Assembly (NCBI GenBank): GCA_950295325.1
Contig: OX485804.1
Span: forward strand, 15,192,001-15,256,000
Origin: Polytrichum commune
Taxonomy: Eukaryota > Streptophyta > Polytrichopsida > Polytrichales > Polytrichaceae
Direction of reading: 5' to 3'
Length of the DNA: 64,000 bases
Both the position numbers and the translations under genes were made by a program. This document shows positions 36,531-46,110 of the stretch, one piece after another. Numbering within the stretch: the stretch's first letter is position 1; every line of letters starts with the position of its first letter. The notes under the pieces were generated by a model. It ran no database searches. It worked only from the letters and a program-made list of their open reading frames with translations, and was not told the DNA's origin.

Positions 36531-37610
36531 CAACTAGAGAGTCGGGAACAGAAATGGGGAAAATTTTGAAGGGCATTAATTTCCACACAAGCACTCGAGG
36601 GTTTTTGGTTTGGGCCCATCAGGCTTCAACCACAACTAGCGATTTTCTTTGAGTTGTTTTGCTTTCCTTTCTTGCACATAATGCCCCCTTCCCACTTGAC
36701 TTTAGCTAAGCCTAAAAGTTGGTTCTAAAAACACGGCCTTCACACCATCGACATTATCTATTCCTGAGTCTAGTTGGCAAATGATGTGGCAAGATTTAGA
36801 AGTGAAGGTTTTAAGCCTCAATCACCGACCCTCCCATTGGTACCTAGACATGAGGCGAGCAAATAGGACCTTTGAAAGTGCCACCTCCTGGCCTTGTGAT
36901 TGGTTGCTTTTAGTCTTAGTTGTGAGGGCACGAGGAGCTTCATTAACATAAACTGATGGTAAGATAGATGAGTACTAAGGCATTTGGGGATGGGACAAAA
37001 ACTATCCAACATTCACTGCTTGGTAGATAAAACAATGAACATGTGTGAAAACTACTTAACTAAAACCTATTCAACAATTTTTGGAGCAAGTTTTCGTAGG
37101 TGCATTGGGATAGCCGGATGCCTCCGCTATAGCCGAGGAAGCTTTACGTGATTTTTAGGAAAGACTTTGGTTGCATGATAAAGTCACATGGGAAGGGGGC
37201 ATAAGATATATGTAGTTGTAGCCTACGAGTGGATTTTCTTGTCTTCTTCTATTGGGTGGAGACAACCGATATGTGGACTCTAGTGTAAAGTGTTTGTCTA
37301 AGACCAATGAAAGCTCTTTCTTTTGATGTCCAATGCGAAATACAAGATGTTGCTCACAACTAGTCGGGCACGAATGGTCCCTATACCTTATGTAGTTGTG
37401 GTTGAAGAGTGGATTTGACCTAATTTATTGATGTCTTTCGTGGAAGATGAGGAGTGGAGACAAACAACATGTGGATTTTAGTGTGAAGTTTGTCAAAGAC
37501 CAATGTTGCCACAAGGGCAAAAGCTTTTCTTCATGGGAAATGCTAGTTGTTTCCTCACAACTAGTTGGGCGCAATGGGGAAGAAATATGAATGAGTATTT
37601 CCACACACAT
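36430..37610. repeat. Degenerate interspersed repeats of about 190 bp
   Basis: Words such as CTCTTTCTTTTGATG, ACCAATG and CTCACAACTAGT(C/T)GGGC recur near 36440-36550, 37300-37375 and 37495-37575, with GTGGAGACAA in the later two units. At least two units are in tandem. The block overlaps the 5' end of the LINE remnant. No gene. Confidence 0.5.
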
Positions 37611-38270
37611 ACAATCATTGGCTTTTCTATTGGTGTAATATTCAGAGTCACTACAAGGATCACAAGTCATTGCTATTGGTTCTTTGTCAGTGCATAGTGG
37701 ATTTTAGATGCAGTTCACATCTAAGACACAAAATTTATATTATTCCATTGTTCAAATTTGGTTTTGTTCATTTATTAGTTTATTGGGCTAACATTGCAGC
37801 TGCAACACAATTCAACATGTGGATTATCTCATATTTTTAGTCACATATATGCGAAGAATTCCTTAAAAATTTGAGGGTATTCAAAATTTCAAAAATGTAT
37901 GATCGGGTGTGTTAAAAAAGGGTGCTCTATGAGCATCAAGACCATATTTCCAAGAAATTAAAATTAATACTTCTATCAAAGTAAACATCATCGATATTCA
38001 AGCAAAGTTTGCATTGGAGTGCAAAAGATTAATTGATGTCAACATCCTCACATGAGATCCCGACACAATAAAAACATGACCACTTCTCATTTAACATTTC
38101 TTTGCACATTTTAATTATCTTCAAATTGGATGGGTCAAACATCTATGGGCAAATCTCCATGTTGGCTTGATGTTATTAGTAATTTTTCGATTGCAGATGG
38201 ATGAGTTAGATGGGTTAATGTAAGGTATAAATCATCCATCAAACAAAAAATGGGTGAATGGGAAGTTAGA
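37611..38270. other. Intergenic, nothing recognised
   Basis: AT-rich; no coding frame or repeat recognised. Confidence 0.4.
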
Positions 38271-38271
38271 G

Positions 38272-38938
38272 GTTAGTACACTAAATATTGTACTTAGTGT
38301 CAGTTACTATTTGGGGTTACACAATGTTATATAGTTTTACTATTAATGTAATTTTTACCAAGTAAAAATGTTAATATTCTACAATATCGCAGCAACCAAA
38401 TTGACCTTTGTTGGGAAAAAAAAAAAGATATACAATAAACAGTTATAGCATTGCCACGGGGAGGTCACTCCATTGTCAAGTTGAACACCACGTGCAAACA
38501 AAGTTTGCTACCCCTATATTACATGCCATAGATAATTTTAAGATTTATAATATTTTTTCTACATATAGATAACCATTGATAGTATCTTTTGTATACATTT
38601 TTTAAATTTTTAGTCATCTTCATTTTTGTAGTAATTATTTTAGTTCAATTCTATGTCATTCTAGTTTAAAACGGTATGTTTTATATAAAAAAACAAATCA
38701 TCAAACTTTTAATTACCATTTTTTACTAGGTAATAGGTACTGTGTACATCTACTCATGAAAGAAAGAAAAAATGATAAAAATTTGACCCATTTCAGTGAT
38801 GCTTTATGTAAAAAGTGGGATTTTTTACATGTAAAGTGTTTACACGTGGTTGTTCAACTGTACAATGGAGTAACCTCCCCGTGAGCATTGCATAATTCCA
38901 AATAGTAAGTGACTCCAAATACAATATTTAGTGTAATG
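38272..38938. mobile_element. CACTA-like MITE, family C2, split by a nested hAT MITE
   Basis: Left end ACACTAAATATTGTACTTAG leads into CAGTTACTATTTGGGGTTAC; the right-end complement starts ATTACACTAAATATTGTATT and has CACTTACTATTTGGAATTA. Inverted similarity spans about 50 bp. Terminal bases are consistent with a decayed CACTACACTAAA. Without the insert it would be about 230 bp. A related inverted-repeat unit is nested in the M3 copy at 18874-19556. Confidence 0.65.
38455..38883. mobile_element. hAT-type MITE, family H2, copy 2, nested, perfect 8-bp duplication
   Basis: 429 bp with termini CACGGGGAGGTCACTCC and, inverted at the right, CACGGGGAGGTTACTCC. The terminal inverted repeat runs about 40 bp to ACCACGTG. 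Flanked by a perfect octamer AGCATTGC at 38447-38454 and 38884-38891. It sits inside the C2 MITE, so C2 inserted first. Copy 1 is at 3721-4161. Confidence 0.9.
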
Positions 38939-38939
38939 A

Positions 38940-41500
38940 ATCTGCAGGCTCTGGGAAGGAAGTAATGTAATTTGAGTGTGACCATGGTTCATATGCTGCG
39001 TAGTATGAGTGGAAAGTTGTGATTTAATGCCTTGACAATACATTTGAATTGGAGATTCCATGTTCAACAAGCATTGTTGTAGATTCAATTACAAGACAAA
39101 TAAAGGCAAGTACATGTCTACTGCTTTAAAAACATGGTTTCGCCTTCGAATGTTCACGCGCCTGAAGCATGCAGTAGCCAGCCTGAATCTCATCCTCACA
39201 AATTTTCGAGTGCAGGTATCTTCCACACAAAGTAGACATTGACTATGGAGAAATGCTCGACACAGTACATAACATGACTCAGTTGATGAGCTGTGTTCAT
39301 GGGCTCAGCAATAGATTTGAGAATAAAAGCTTTCGGATGCCGGAATCCCACTATTTTAGACCGAGTCTGAAGTCAAGGAAGGTGAGCACAATTCATTTAG
39401 CTGAGTAATGTTATGTATTGAAATGTATCAATATGAAAGCACATATTTTTGAGTCATTGAAGACATGTCACATTTCAAATTGGTGAGAAGTTGTCATGCA
39501 TATAAGAGTATATGGACCTTCAATGGACACTTTTAGCCCTCCACCCAATTCTCATAGGATGCGAAACATGCAATTTGTGTGAGATTGCCAATTCCAAATC
39601 ACATCCGTAACCATTTTCCTCGTAATCTTTGGGACTCATATGAAGATCTCCTTCATTATCAAAATGAAGATTCTTGAGCTCATTAAATGGTCATACAGGT
39701 CCCTCCCAATTGTGTGCATATTGAATCTTAGAATGCTTAGCAAATTTTGAGCATGTAGTCCAATTTCTTTTACACATGTATGTTCTTAGATTCACACCGA
39801 AGCACACACCGCTCGATATATAGGTGTTTGTTTAAGATGAGTAACCAAATTGGGCCCACTTACCCTATCTCAAAGAGGGGAAGATTCAAGTACATGGACA
39901 AAATAACAAAGGACACTGATAGTTTGGCAACAACATTTATGGGCAAGAATCGCAACATAACAAGACTTGAAAAATGTGATAGCATTGCTTTGCATCCAAA
40001 GGAGAGTTGCTCATTGGAAATTAACCACCTCAGGGGCATCATTCTCATTCCTAGACCTATTGGCTAGGATCTTAACTTTTATCCTTTCTTTAGATTTTGA
40101 TGCGAGGTAGTGTGATAGGTTGAATTGGCTTGCCCCCCTATTTAAACATGAAAGTGGACAAATGCTCTTCACTGTGGAAAGAGTAACTATATCTCATGCC
40201 TCTGCTTTCCAGAATCCAAAAGCATTCTCCATGTCAACAAATAACATAATAGCAAAACTTTCATTCAGATTTGTTCAAACGGGTCCACTTAAAGCATGCA
40301 TAATGATTGTCTTATAGTTATAAGGACAAACATTTGAAACTATTTGAGATCTAAGGTAGACGTATCTAATTTGGTTACTTATCTTAATCGGACACCTATA
40401 CTTGAGTGGTATGTAGTTTGGTGTGGCTCCAAGAACAGATTCCAAAAAGACATGTTTTGAAGAGATTGGATTGCGTGCTCAAATTACGATAACCATTTTA
40501 AGCTCAATAAGTAACATACAATGTTTGGGGAGGAAGTACTGTATATGACTATTCTATGAGCACGAGATTCTTCACTTTGATAATGAATAAGATATTCATC
40601 TGAGCTCTGAAAATATGAGGAAAATGGCTACAGCATCAATTAGGATTCGGGCAAATTCGGAAAGAGTAGGCGTTTGAGACCCATCTACCTTATCCTGAGG
40701 TTTGTAGCTTTCTCAAACCAGGCCAATAACACTAGGAGCATCACATTTTAGGAAGTTTAAAAACCTAATCATAGTGGAGCTTTAGTAGGGTTATGAAAGT
40801 GTGAACCTTTTCTTGACCCCACACATGATTCTGGCTAGACAATGACTTGAGTGATTACAATATCCTCCACTGGAAAGCAGGTTGGACATCTTTATGTTGG
40901 TCCAAATTTTGACAGTCCTCTTGGAAGACATTGGCTGACAAGAAAATGTGGTCACATCAAGCGGAAACAAATTATGTTCACACAGGTCAACAATTCACAA
41001 ACAAGACATCAAAATGAACTGCAGGGATAGGCAACCACATCTGATGGGTATTGGGCCCAGCCCTTGGTATAAATCCCTTGGGTCCAAAAATATGCTCTTG
41101 ACCAGTATGATCACATGATTTTGGAGTTTCTTTGGTCTTGGGCCCTAGTGTAAACCCACCCTAAGCATGCTCCAATGAATCCACTGGGTAACCTGCCAAG
41201 CCTAACTTACAGCTTACAATACACTTCCCTGTTAAAATTGTTGATAGTAAGTACACATGATTTTGGCTATCAACAATATCAACAAGCTTACCCAGACATG
41301 TCAAATAAAGGTTGTGCAGGGAATCCTTTGAAGCATAATATATATATGTCATACAGAAACCTGACCCAGCTCTTCCATTTTGACAAATTTCGGATCTCAA
41401 GAGGGTGGATGTTGGATCACTGAGCCTATTTTACAGATACAGTGCACCAATGTGATGGAGCATCCAATAGGCAAAACAATATTGTCTTGCACCTGGAAAT
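38940..41500. other. Intergenic with dispersed repeats
   Basis: 39600-39860 resembles 11205-11440 (same orientation); 40560-40660 resembles 10990-11100; 40365-40500 resembles 32740-32880. Together these are scattered pieces of foldback element F1 and its neighbour. 41161-41507 lies just downstream of AP5M and may include its 3' untranslated region; no polyadenylation signal was assigned. No other gene seen. Confidence 0.4.
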
Positions 41501-41507
41501 AAAACAT

Positions 41508-43370
41508 CTACTCTTTTTGGCTGTTATCAGTGCTTGGAGCTACAGCATGGGGATATTTTCCAAGTGAATTCCAAAAAATATACTCTCCTGATAGAACCTG
41601 GGACGAGAGGTCACAAGGAGCAGATTTCACCGCAGGGTAGACAGACACCGTTTTCGGATCAATCGATATTCCTGACATGGTTCCTCCCACGACCTTGATT
41701 GTGGCTTTCGCAAAGCTGTATGCTTCCCAGCACAGAGGCTCCTCCATGTCTGCAGCCTGTAGGCTCAGCTCTCCTTTGCCTCCTTTGAAGAACTCACTCT
41801 CCTGTGCATCAATTTCAGTGTCACTTTCCTCACCTCGAAATGCATCAGCCTTCAATTGCTCACGGCCAACGGTGGGAGCAAATTTCACTGTCCCAGGAAA
41901 CGTGACTTCAGCATTCTTGAATCCTGCTCGTCCAAACACGATCCTCCAGTCGATGGAATGCTCAGTCGTGGACACAGTTCCAACAGAAGGTGTTCCCTCA
42001 ACCGCCACGATTTTGCGTCGAGGAAAGGGTATTGACAACGAGCACTGTTCCATACTCATTGGAGACGACTTGTACCCCGCCATCACTCGCATTCGAATAA
42101 GAAACGCGCCTTCTGCCTCTGACACCATTGACAACTGGTAGAATCCTTGTAAGGGAGGATTGATAGCTTTTGGGATGGCCGTGTATCGAGCGAGCACAAA
42201 ACTTCCTAAGGGTGGCGTGAACGTAATAGTTTGCTTGTCCGCCGCTCCTTGCTCCGGCGCTTGCGCACAAAGGTGGAACGTGAGCGAATCGAACCTCGAG
42301 GTCGAAGGTGTGAGGAGTTGAAGAGAAACCTCTGGTAATCCTTCCAAGTCAAGACGGCAAAGGATTTCACCTGAGAGAGAGATTGAATCCTCAACATCAT
42401 CGCGGTCGTACAACGCTGCAGTCACGACTTCATGAACTGCAAACACCATTCGTTGCTTGCCTCTATACAAATAGGGTTTCCACATCGGTTGCCGTTGCTC
42501 CGCAACTGCCACGTCTGCTGATGTGAAGCCATTACTCCTCACTGCAGTTAAGTTGATGGAATTCACATCCAAGGGCGTCCCAAATGGCATCGCACTCGAA
42601 ATGAAACTGCGCAATGCATCCTTTTCAACTAACTTCAAGCTGACCCTGCCTCCTCCTGTGATGGCCGAAGTGGCTGTGGCCGCAGCTGCCGCAACGGCAT
42701 TTGCTGCGGCAGCCACGGGCACTGCCACCGGCTTTGCACGTGCGGCAATTCCAGAAATTCCTAATCCCATGCCACCTGTGAAACTATCCAACAAACCACC
42801 CATGGTTGCTGTTGTTGATGTCGCAAACAGCTCTGGCTCCACCAAATCTCCACTCAAAACATCACCCAAAGCTTGCGCAACTGCCAACGCACCTGTGATG
42901 CAAGGCATGTCAAGTAGAATCGACGACAAGCTTAGATCAGATGCAGATCCACCACAACCTGGGCGGCTGCACACATCTTCGTATGCCGCCATTTGATGAG
43001 GCTCCACCATGGGAAGTACCAAAATGGACCATCCTGCTCTCTTATGCTCCACCACTGGCCACAGACACCCACCATCCACTTTCAGGCTCATCACATAGCG
43101 TGTGATCGGGTCGTCCACCATTGTGTATGTTGTTGTCCCATTCCCTCCTTTGTTGTTGAGCTTGCTCGTAACATAAGCCTCGGAGACAGACCCATCAAAG
43201 GGGACCGCACAGTGAAGGGAGGAGCTATCCCCCTTATGATGATGATTCTCACATGCCTGTCGCCATAGCCTCTCCACTGTCACAAAGCGCCTTGAAAACA
43301 CAAGGTTGAAGGATTGGTTGAATATCCACAGGGCTCGAATGCTACACCCTCGGAACGATGGCATTGCCAT
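41508..43370 (-). CDS. AP5M: AP-5 adaptor complex subunit mu (AP5M)
   Basis: A 620-codon uninterrupted frame. AP-5 is a heterotetrameric adaptor acting at late endosomes, without clathrin, in protein sorting; mu is its medium subunit. The N-terminal longin-like part (about 1-200) has GCSIRALWIFNQS, VVFSRRF-type FNLVFSRRF, VDDPITRY at 85-92 and WSILVLPMVEP near 114-123. An Ala-rich linker lies at 216-236. The mu homology domain runs from about 297 to 600, starting WKPYLYRGKQR and including GFYQLSMVSEAEGAFL, a PFPRRKIVA-like stretch and TVSTTEHSIDWRI. An acidic stretch lies in the later mu homology domain. Length matches plant AP-5 mu (about 610-630). ATG at 43370 is used; the second ATG (43364) gives MPSFRGCSIRALWI, closer to the family start and equally possible. 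Single copy here, apparently intact. Confidence 0.93.
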   Translation of the reverse strand: MAMPSFRGCSIRALWIFNQSFNLVFSRRFVTVERLWRQACENHHHKGDSSSLHCAVPFDGSVSEAYVTSKLNNKGGNGTTTYTMVDDPITRYVMSLKVDGGCLWPVVEHKRAGWSILVLPMVEPHQMAAYEDVCSRPGCGGSASDLSLSSILLDMPCITGALAVAQALGDVLSGDLVEPELFATSTTATMGGLLDSFTGGMGLGISGIAARAKPVAVPVAAAANAVAAAAATATSAITGGGRVSLKLVEKDALRSFISSAMPFGTPLDVNSINLTAVRSNGFTSADVAVAEQRQPMWKPYLYRGKQRMVFAVHEVVTAALYDRDDVEDSISLSGEILCRLDLEGLPEVSLQLLTPSTSRFDSLTFHLCAQAPEQGAADKQTITFTPPLGSFVLARYTAIPKAINPPLQGFYQLSMVSEAEGAFLIRMRVMAGYKSSPMSMEQCSLSIPFPRRKIVAVEGTPSVGTVSTTEHSIDWRIVFGRAGFKNAEVTFPGTVKFAPTVGREQLKADAFRGEESDTEIDAQESEFFKGGKGELSLQAADMEEPLCWEAYSFAKATIKVVGGTMSGISIDPKTVSVYPAVKSAPCDLSSQVLSGEYIFWNSLGKYPHAVAPSTDNSQKE

Positions 43371-43382
43371 GCCAAATCTTTT

Positions 43383-43415
43383 TCCACTTCTTCTCCTCCT
43401 CCTCCTCCTCCTCTA
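43383..43415 (-). repeat. GGA-rich microsatellite in the AP5M leader
   Basis: A CTCCTC run on the plus strand (GAGGAG on the coding strand) just upstream of the start codon. GA-rich leaders are common in plant 5' untranslated regions, so this is consistent with it being transcribed. Confidence 0.7.
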
Positions 43416-43446
43416 AACCCTTGCATGTACACAGTGCAAAAACCCT

Positions 43447-43985
43447 CCAGAAACCTAATGACCTAGCATGATGAAGAGGTGCTTCTCACCATCTCCGACC
43501 AATAAACCAATGATCGGTAAACTACATTCTCTTGACCAATCAACCACAACTTCCGGAGATGTCTACAATATCTTACCTACAAAATTCCACAACAAGTCTA
43601 ACTGAAGCCATCAACAATGACCCAGAGATAAATCCTTTGAGCTCCCAAAACCCTAACCTGGCATAAACCAATAATCTACAACGATCGGCAAACTATTCTT
43701 ACATCAACTTGACCAATCGACAACAACTTCCACAGATGTGTACAACATCTGACCTACAAATGTTAACAACAACATGACTCAAAGCATCAAAATTACCCAG
43801 AAATGAATCCTTTAAGCTCCCAAAACCCCAATGACCTAGAAACTACTCTCGCCATCTACAACCAATAAACCAATGATCGGCAAACTGCGCCAACATCCCC
43901 TTGACCAATCAACCACATCCCAGAGATGTCTACAACCTCTGACCTACAAATTCCACAACAGCCATCGTTAACAGCAAGACAATGA
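43447..43985. repeat. Three degenerate tandem units upstream of AP5M
   Basis: Units of roughly 170-195 bp, each with ACCAATAA, ATGATCGG(T/C)AAACT or a decayed form, TTGACCAATC, GAGATGT(C/G)TACAA, CTACAAA and AGCTCCCAAAACCC. Landmarks start near 43498, 43668 and 43862. They lie in the AP5M leader or proximal promoter, between the start codon and the divergent tRNA gene. Confidence 0.75.
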
Positions 43986-44483
43986 TCCAGAAACAAATCC
44001 TTTCGCATATTTTGCATTGCTGGGCAAAATTGAATCCCTTCAAACTTATTGACGGACTAGCTTACTCACCTCCTGCCAAAGGATTCCTCCGAATAAGGGG
44101 AAAATCCCTCGTCTCAGCAAAAGCTCCCAGATACTTAACGACCACTTCGGAGAACGTGCAACCTCCGAATGCTCCTGATTGATGCAAAACTAGGAAAAAA
44201 CAACAAACATTCTACCTACCAAACGATCTGGATCCGCAACAACACAACCCTAATGTAAGTTAGCGTTAGCTGAATTTGCAGCAACAGATTCAGGTTCTGT
44301 GAGGATCGCTCCACTCCCAGCTGAAGATCAAAAGATGATGCCAAATGGCATTTTAGCCCAACTTCAAATTCCTCTCTCAAAGTTTCTGGCTCGCTCCAAC
44401 AGATGCAACATCTTCGAGGATAGTTGGTAGAGACAATCAGGGCGGCTAATTAGACGGGAAAAGAGCTATTGTTAGTAATATTC

Positions 44484-44500
44484 ATATATATATCAAACCA
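44484..44500 (+). promoter_or_regulatory. Upstream TATA-like and CAA motifs of tRNA-Ser
   Basis: ATATATATAT followed by CAAACCA lies 20-37 bp before the tRNA. An AT-rich TATA-like box and a CAA motif near the start site are typical of plant nuclear tRNA genes. Confidence 0.6.
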
Positions 44501-44520
44501 ACTCGGAACTTTACATCTGA

Positions 44521-44602
44521 GTCGCTTTGGCCGAGTGGTTAAGGCGTGTGCCTGCTAAGTACATGGGGTTTCCCCGCAAGAGTTCGAATCTCTTAGGCGA
44601 CG
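44521..44602 (+). tRNA. tRNA-Ser (anticodon GCT)
   Basis: An 82-nt class II cloverleaf. The acceptor stem pairs GTCGCTT with AGGCGAC, with G as discriminator. The anticodon stem TGTGC/GTACA holds the loop CTGCTAA with anticodon GCT at 44554-44556, reading AGC and AGU serine codons. A long variable arm (GGGGTTTCCCC) and a T arm AAGAG-TTCGAAT-CTCTT complete it. No intron; CCA is not encoded, as expected in eukaryotes. Internal A and B boxes are intact and a T6 terminator follows. It diverges from AP5M and looks functional. Confidence 0.97.
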
Positions 44603-44633
44603 GATAGACGATGAATCATAGTGACTCGCAATC

Positions 44634-44639
44634 TTTTTT
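44634..44639 (+). terminator. Pol III terminator of tRNA-Ser
   Basis: A run of six T, 32 bp after the tRNA 3' end, long enough for RNA polymerase III termination. Confidence 0.75.
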
Positions 44640-45579
44640 AAAGATTTTGACAAAGGATTATCCGTGAATAAAGTGGCAAAAGGGAGGGTGGATATCATAA
44701 CTTATAGAGGTACATACAGTCCACCACCCTCGATATTTGTTAACACTTAGGAGCAAGGAAACTTGTAACACTTGTTGGGGGTAGAATAGTCAATTTGTAA
44801 CACTTAGTAGTTATATGTTCACCACTAGACACCACCTACCGATGATAATGGAGGATCTCTTCCTTTTGCACTAACGTAAACTCATAGCCCTTCCCCATCG
44901 TATAAGTAAACTTCCACCCTCTCTAAATAATCAAATCACAAATATGTCACAACATCATAACATTGTTACATATGACCACTTATCGTAGCATGATAAAGAA
45001 TGTGATTTTCGTATAAGCTCCAAAAATTATGAGGCACATGGCTATGGGCATGATCAAGATTTACTAATTATCTCACACCAATGGTGTGTTTCATATCCTA
45101 CGAGAAAGTGGGTGCAAAGCTAAAAGTATCCAATAACAGACATCTACTTTATGTATTTTCCGTGGTCAAGTACATAAATCCTCAAATGGCACAACATTGG
45201 AATACAAAGAGGTTGATGCAAGAGAGCCCGACCTTTGAATCCTAAACCCTATGTCTACAAGAAAAACATACTCGCATAAAAATGCCTCCAATATTTGTAC
45301 AAAGTAGTACTTTATTATTTCTTAATGATGTCATGGAATACTCTTTCATCCAGTGGGTGTATTTCATATAATTTGGTTCCTATCATGAATGTCATTGTAG
45401 CCAATGCAATTACAATTTTCCATTCTACCACGATGTGGTCATTCAAATCATAAGTTTACATTGAACCCCCTAGGGGTCAAGCCCAAAATGAGAGTCACCC
45501 ACCACCCGATCAAAGAATTTCGACCCACTCTAGAATAGGCATATGAATATGGCATAACCAACTATGCAACCACAAGTTT
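44640..45579. other. Intergenic, foldback-arm remnant near 45000
   Basis: 45000-45110 (AGCTCCAAAAATTATGAGG, then ATCTCACACCAAT) resembles one arm of foldback element F1. No gene. Confidence 0.4.
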
Positions 45580-45589
45580 AACATCCCAA

Positions 45590-45670
45590 GTTGCTTTGGC
45601 TAAGTGGTAAAGGTGTGGCCTGTTAAGTACGTGGAGTTTCCTTGCAAGAGCTTGAATCTCTTAGGCAACG
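45590..45670 (+). pseudogene. Decayed tRNA-Ser copy, anticodon now GTT
   Basis: An 81-nt copy of the tRNA at 44521 in the same orientation, with similar short flanks (ACATC before; GATATGATGATTCATAATGACTC-like sequence after). It has lost one T in the D loop and has about a dozen substitutions, mostly C/T or G/A at sites that are CpG in the intact copy. The anticodon loop reads CTGTTAA, so the triplet at 45622-45624 is GTT (an Asn triplet). D-stem and variable-arm pairing and the B box (GCTTGAATC) are damaged and no T-run follows closely. Very probably dead. Confidence 0.9.
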
Positions 45671-45809
45671 GATATGATGATTCATAATGACTCAACACCT
45701 TTTGCATCCTTTTACTAAGCACAAGGGCGACCCAAGCCTCTTTTCTTTTTTAAGGATTAGATTAACACAATAAAATAATGGGGCCATGTTAAACAAAATT
45801 GAATTTCTA

Positions 45810-46110
45810 GCTTGTCATACTAGGAGGTGAGGACCAAGCCAACCTTACATAGGTCAAGCCTGGTTTGAGAGTGACAATTCTCATTGTCATACCCTATTGT
45901 AGATCTTAAAGTTTTCGTAAAGTTAATGAATTGTAAGAGGAGGTCCAAGGAATTTCATCCATTTTCATATCTAGGCTCCAATAGAAGAAGCTCTCAATGA
46001 GCTCTAGTAGAAAAGTCCTTCAAAGAGGCACCTTTGGATGTTTGGTGGAGTCTCCAAAGATGCCTCTTTGAAGGACCTTCCGGACAAAACTAACAATCCC
46101 TTATTTCCAT
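45810..46110. repeat. Dispersed repeat R2, copy 1, ending in a strong hairpin
   Basis: Resembles 57840-58090: shared words are CAAGC(C/T)AACCTTA-like sequence, ATACCCTAT, TTTAGATCTTAAA-like sequence, AGAGGAGGTCC and TAGGCTCCAAT. At 46015-46076 GTCCTTCAAAGAGGCACCTT plus TGGA pairs with its complement over 24 bp with one mismatch, around a 14-nt loop. Confidence 0.6.

Noticed and set aside
41677-43268. Plus-strand frames of 91-157 codons opposite AP5M
   Set aside because: Antisense shadows of the AP5M coding frame, including the Ala-rich linker read backwards.
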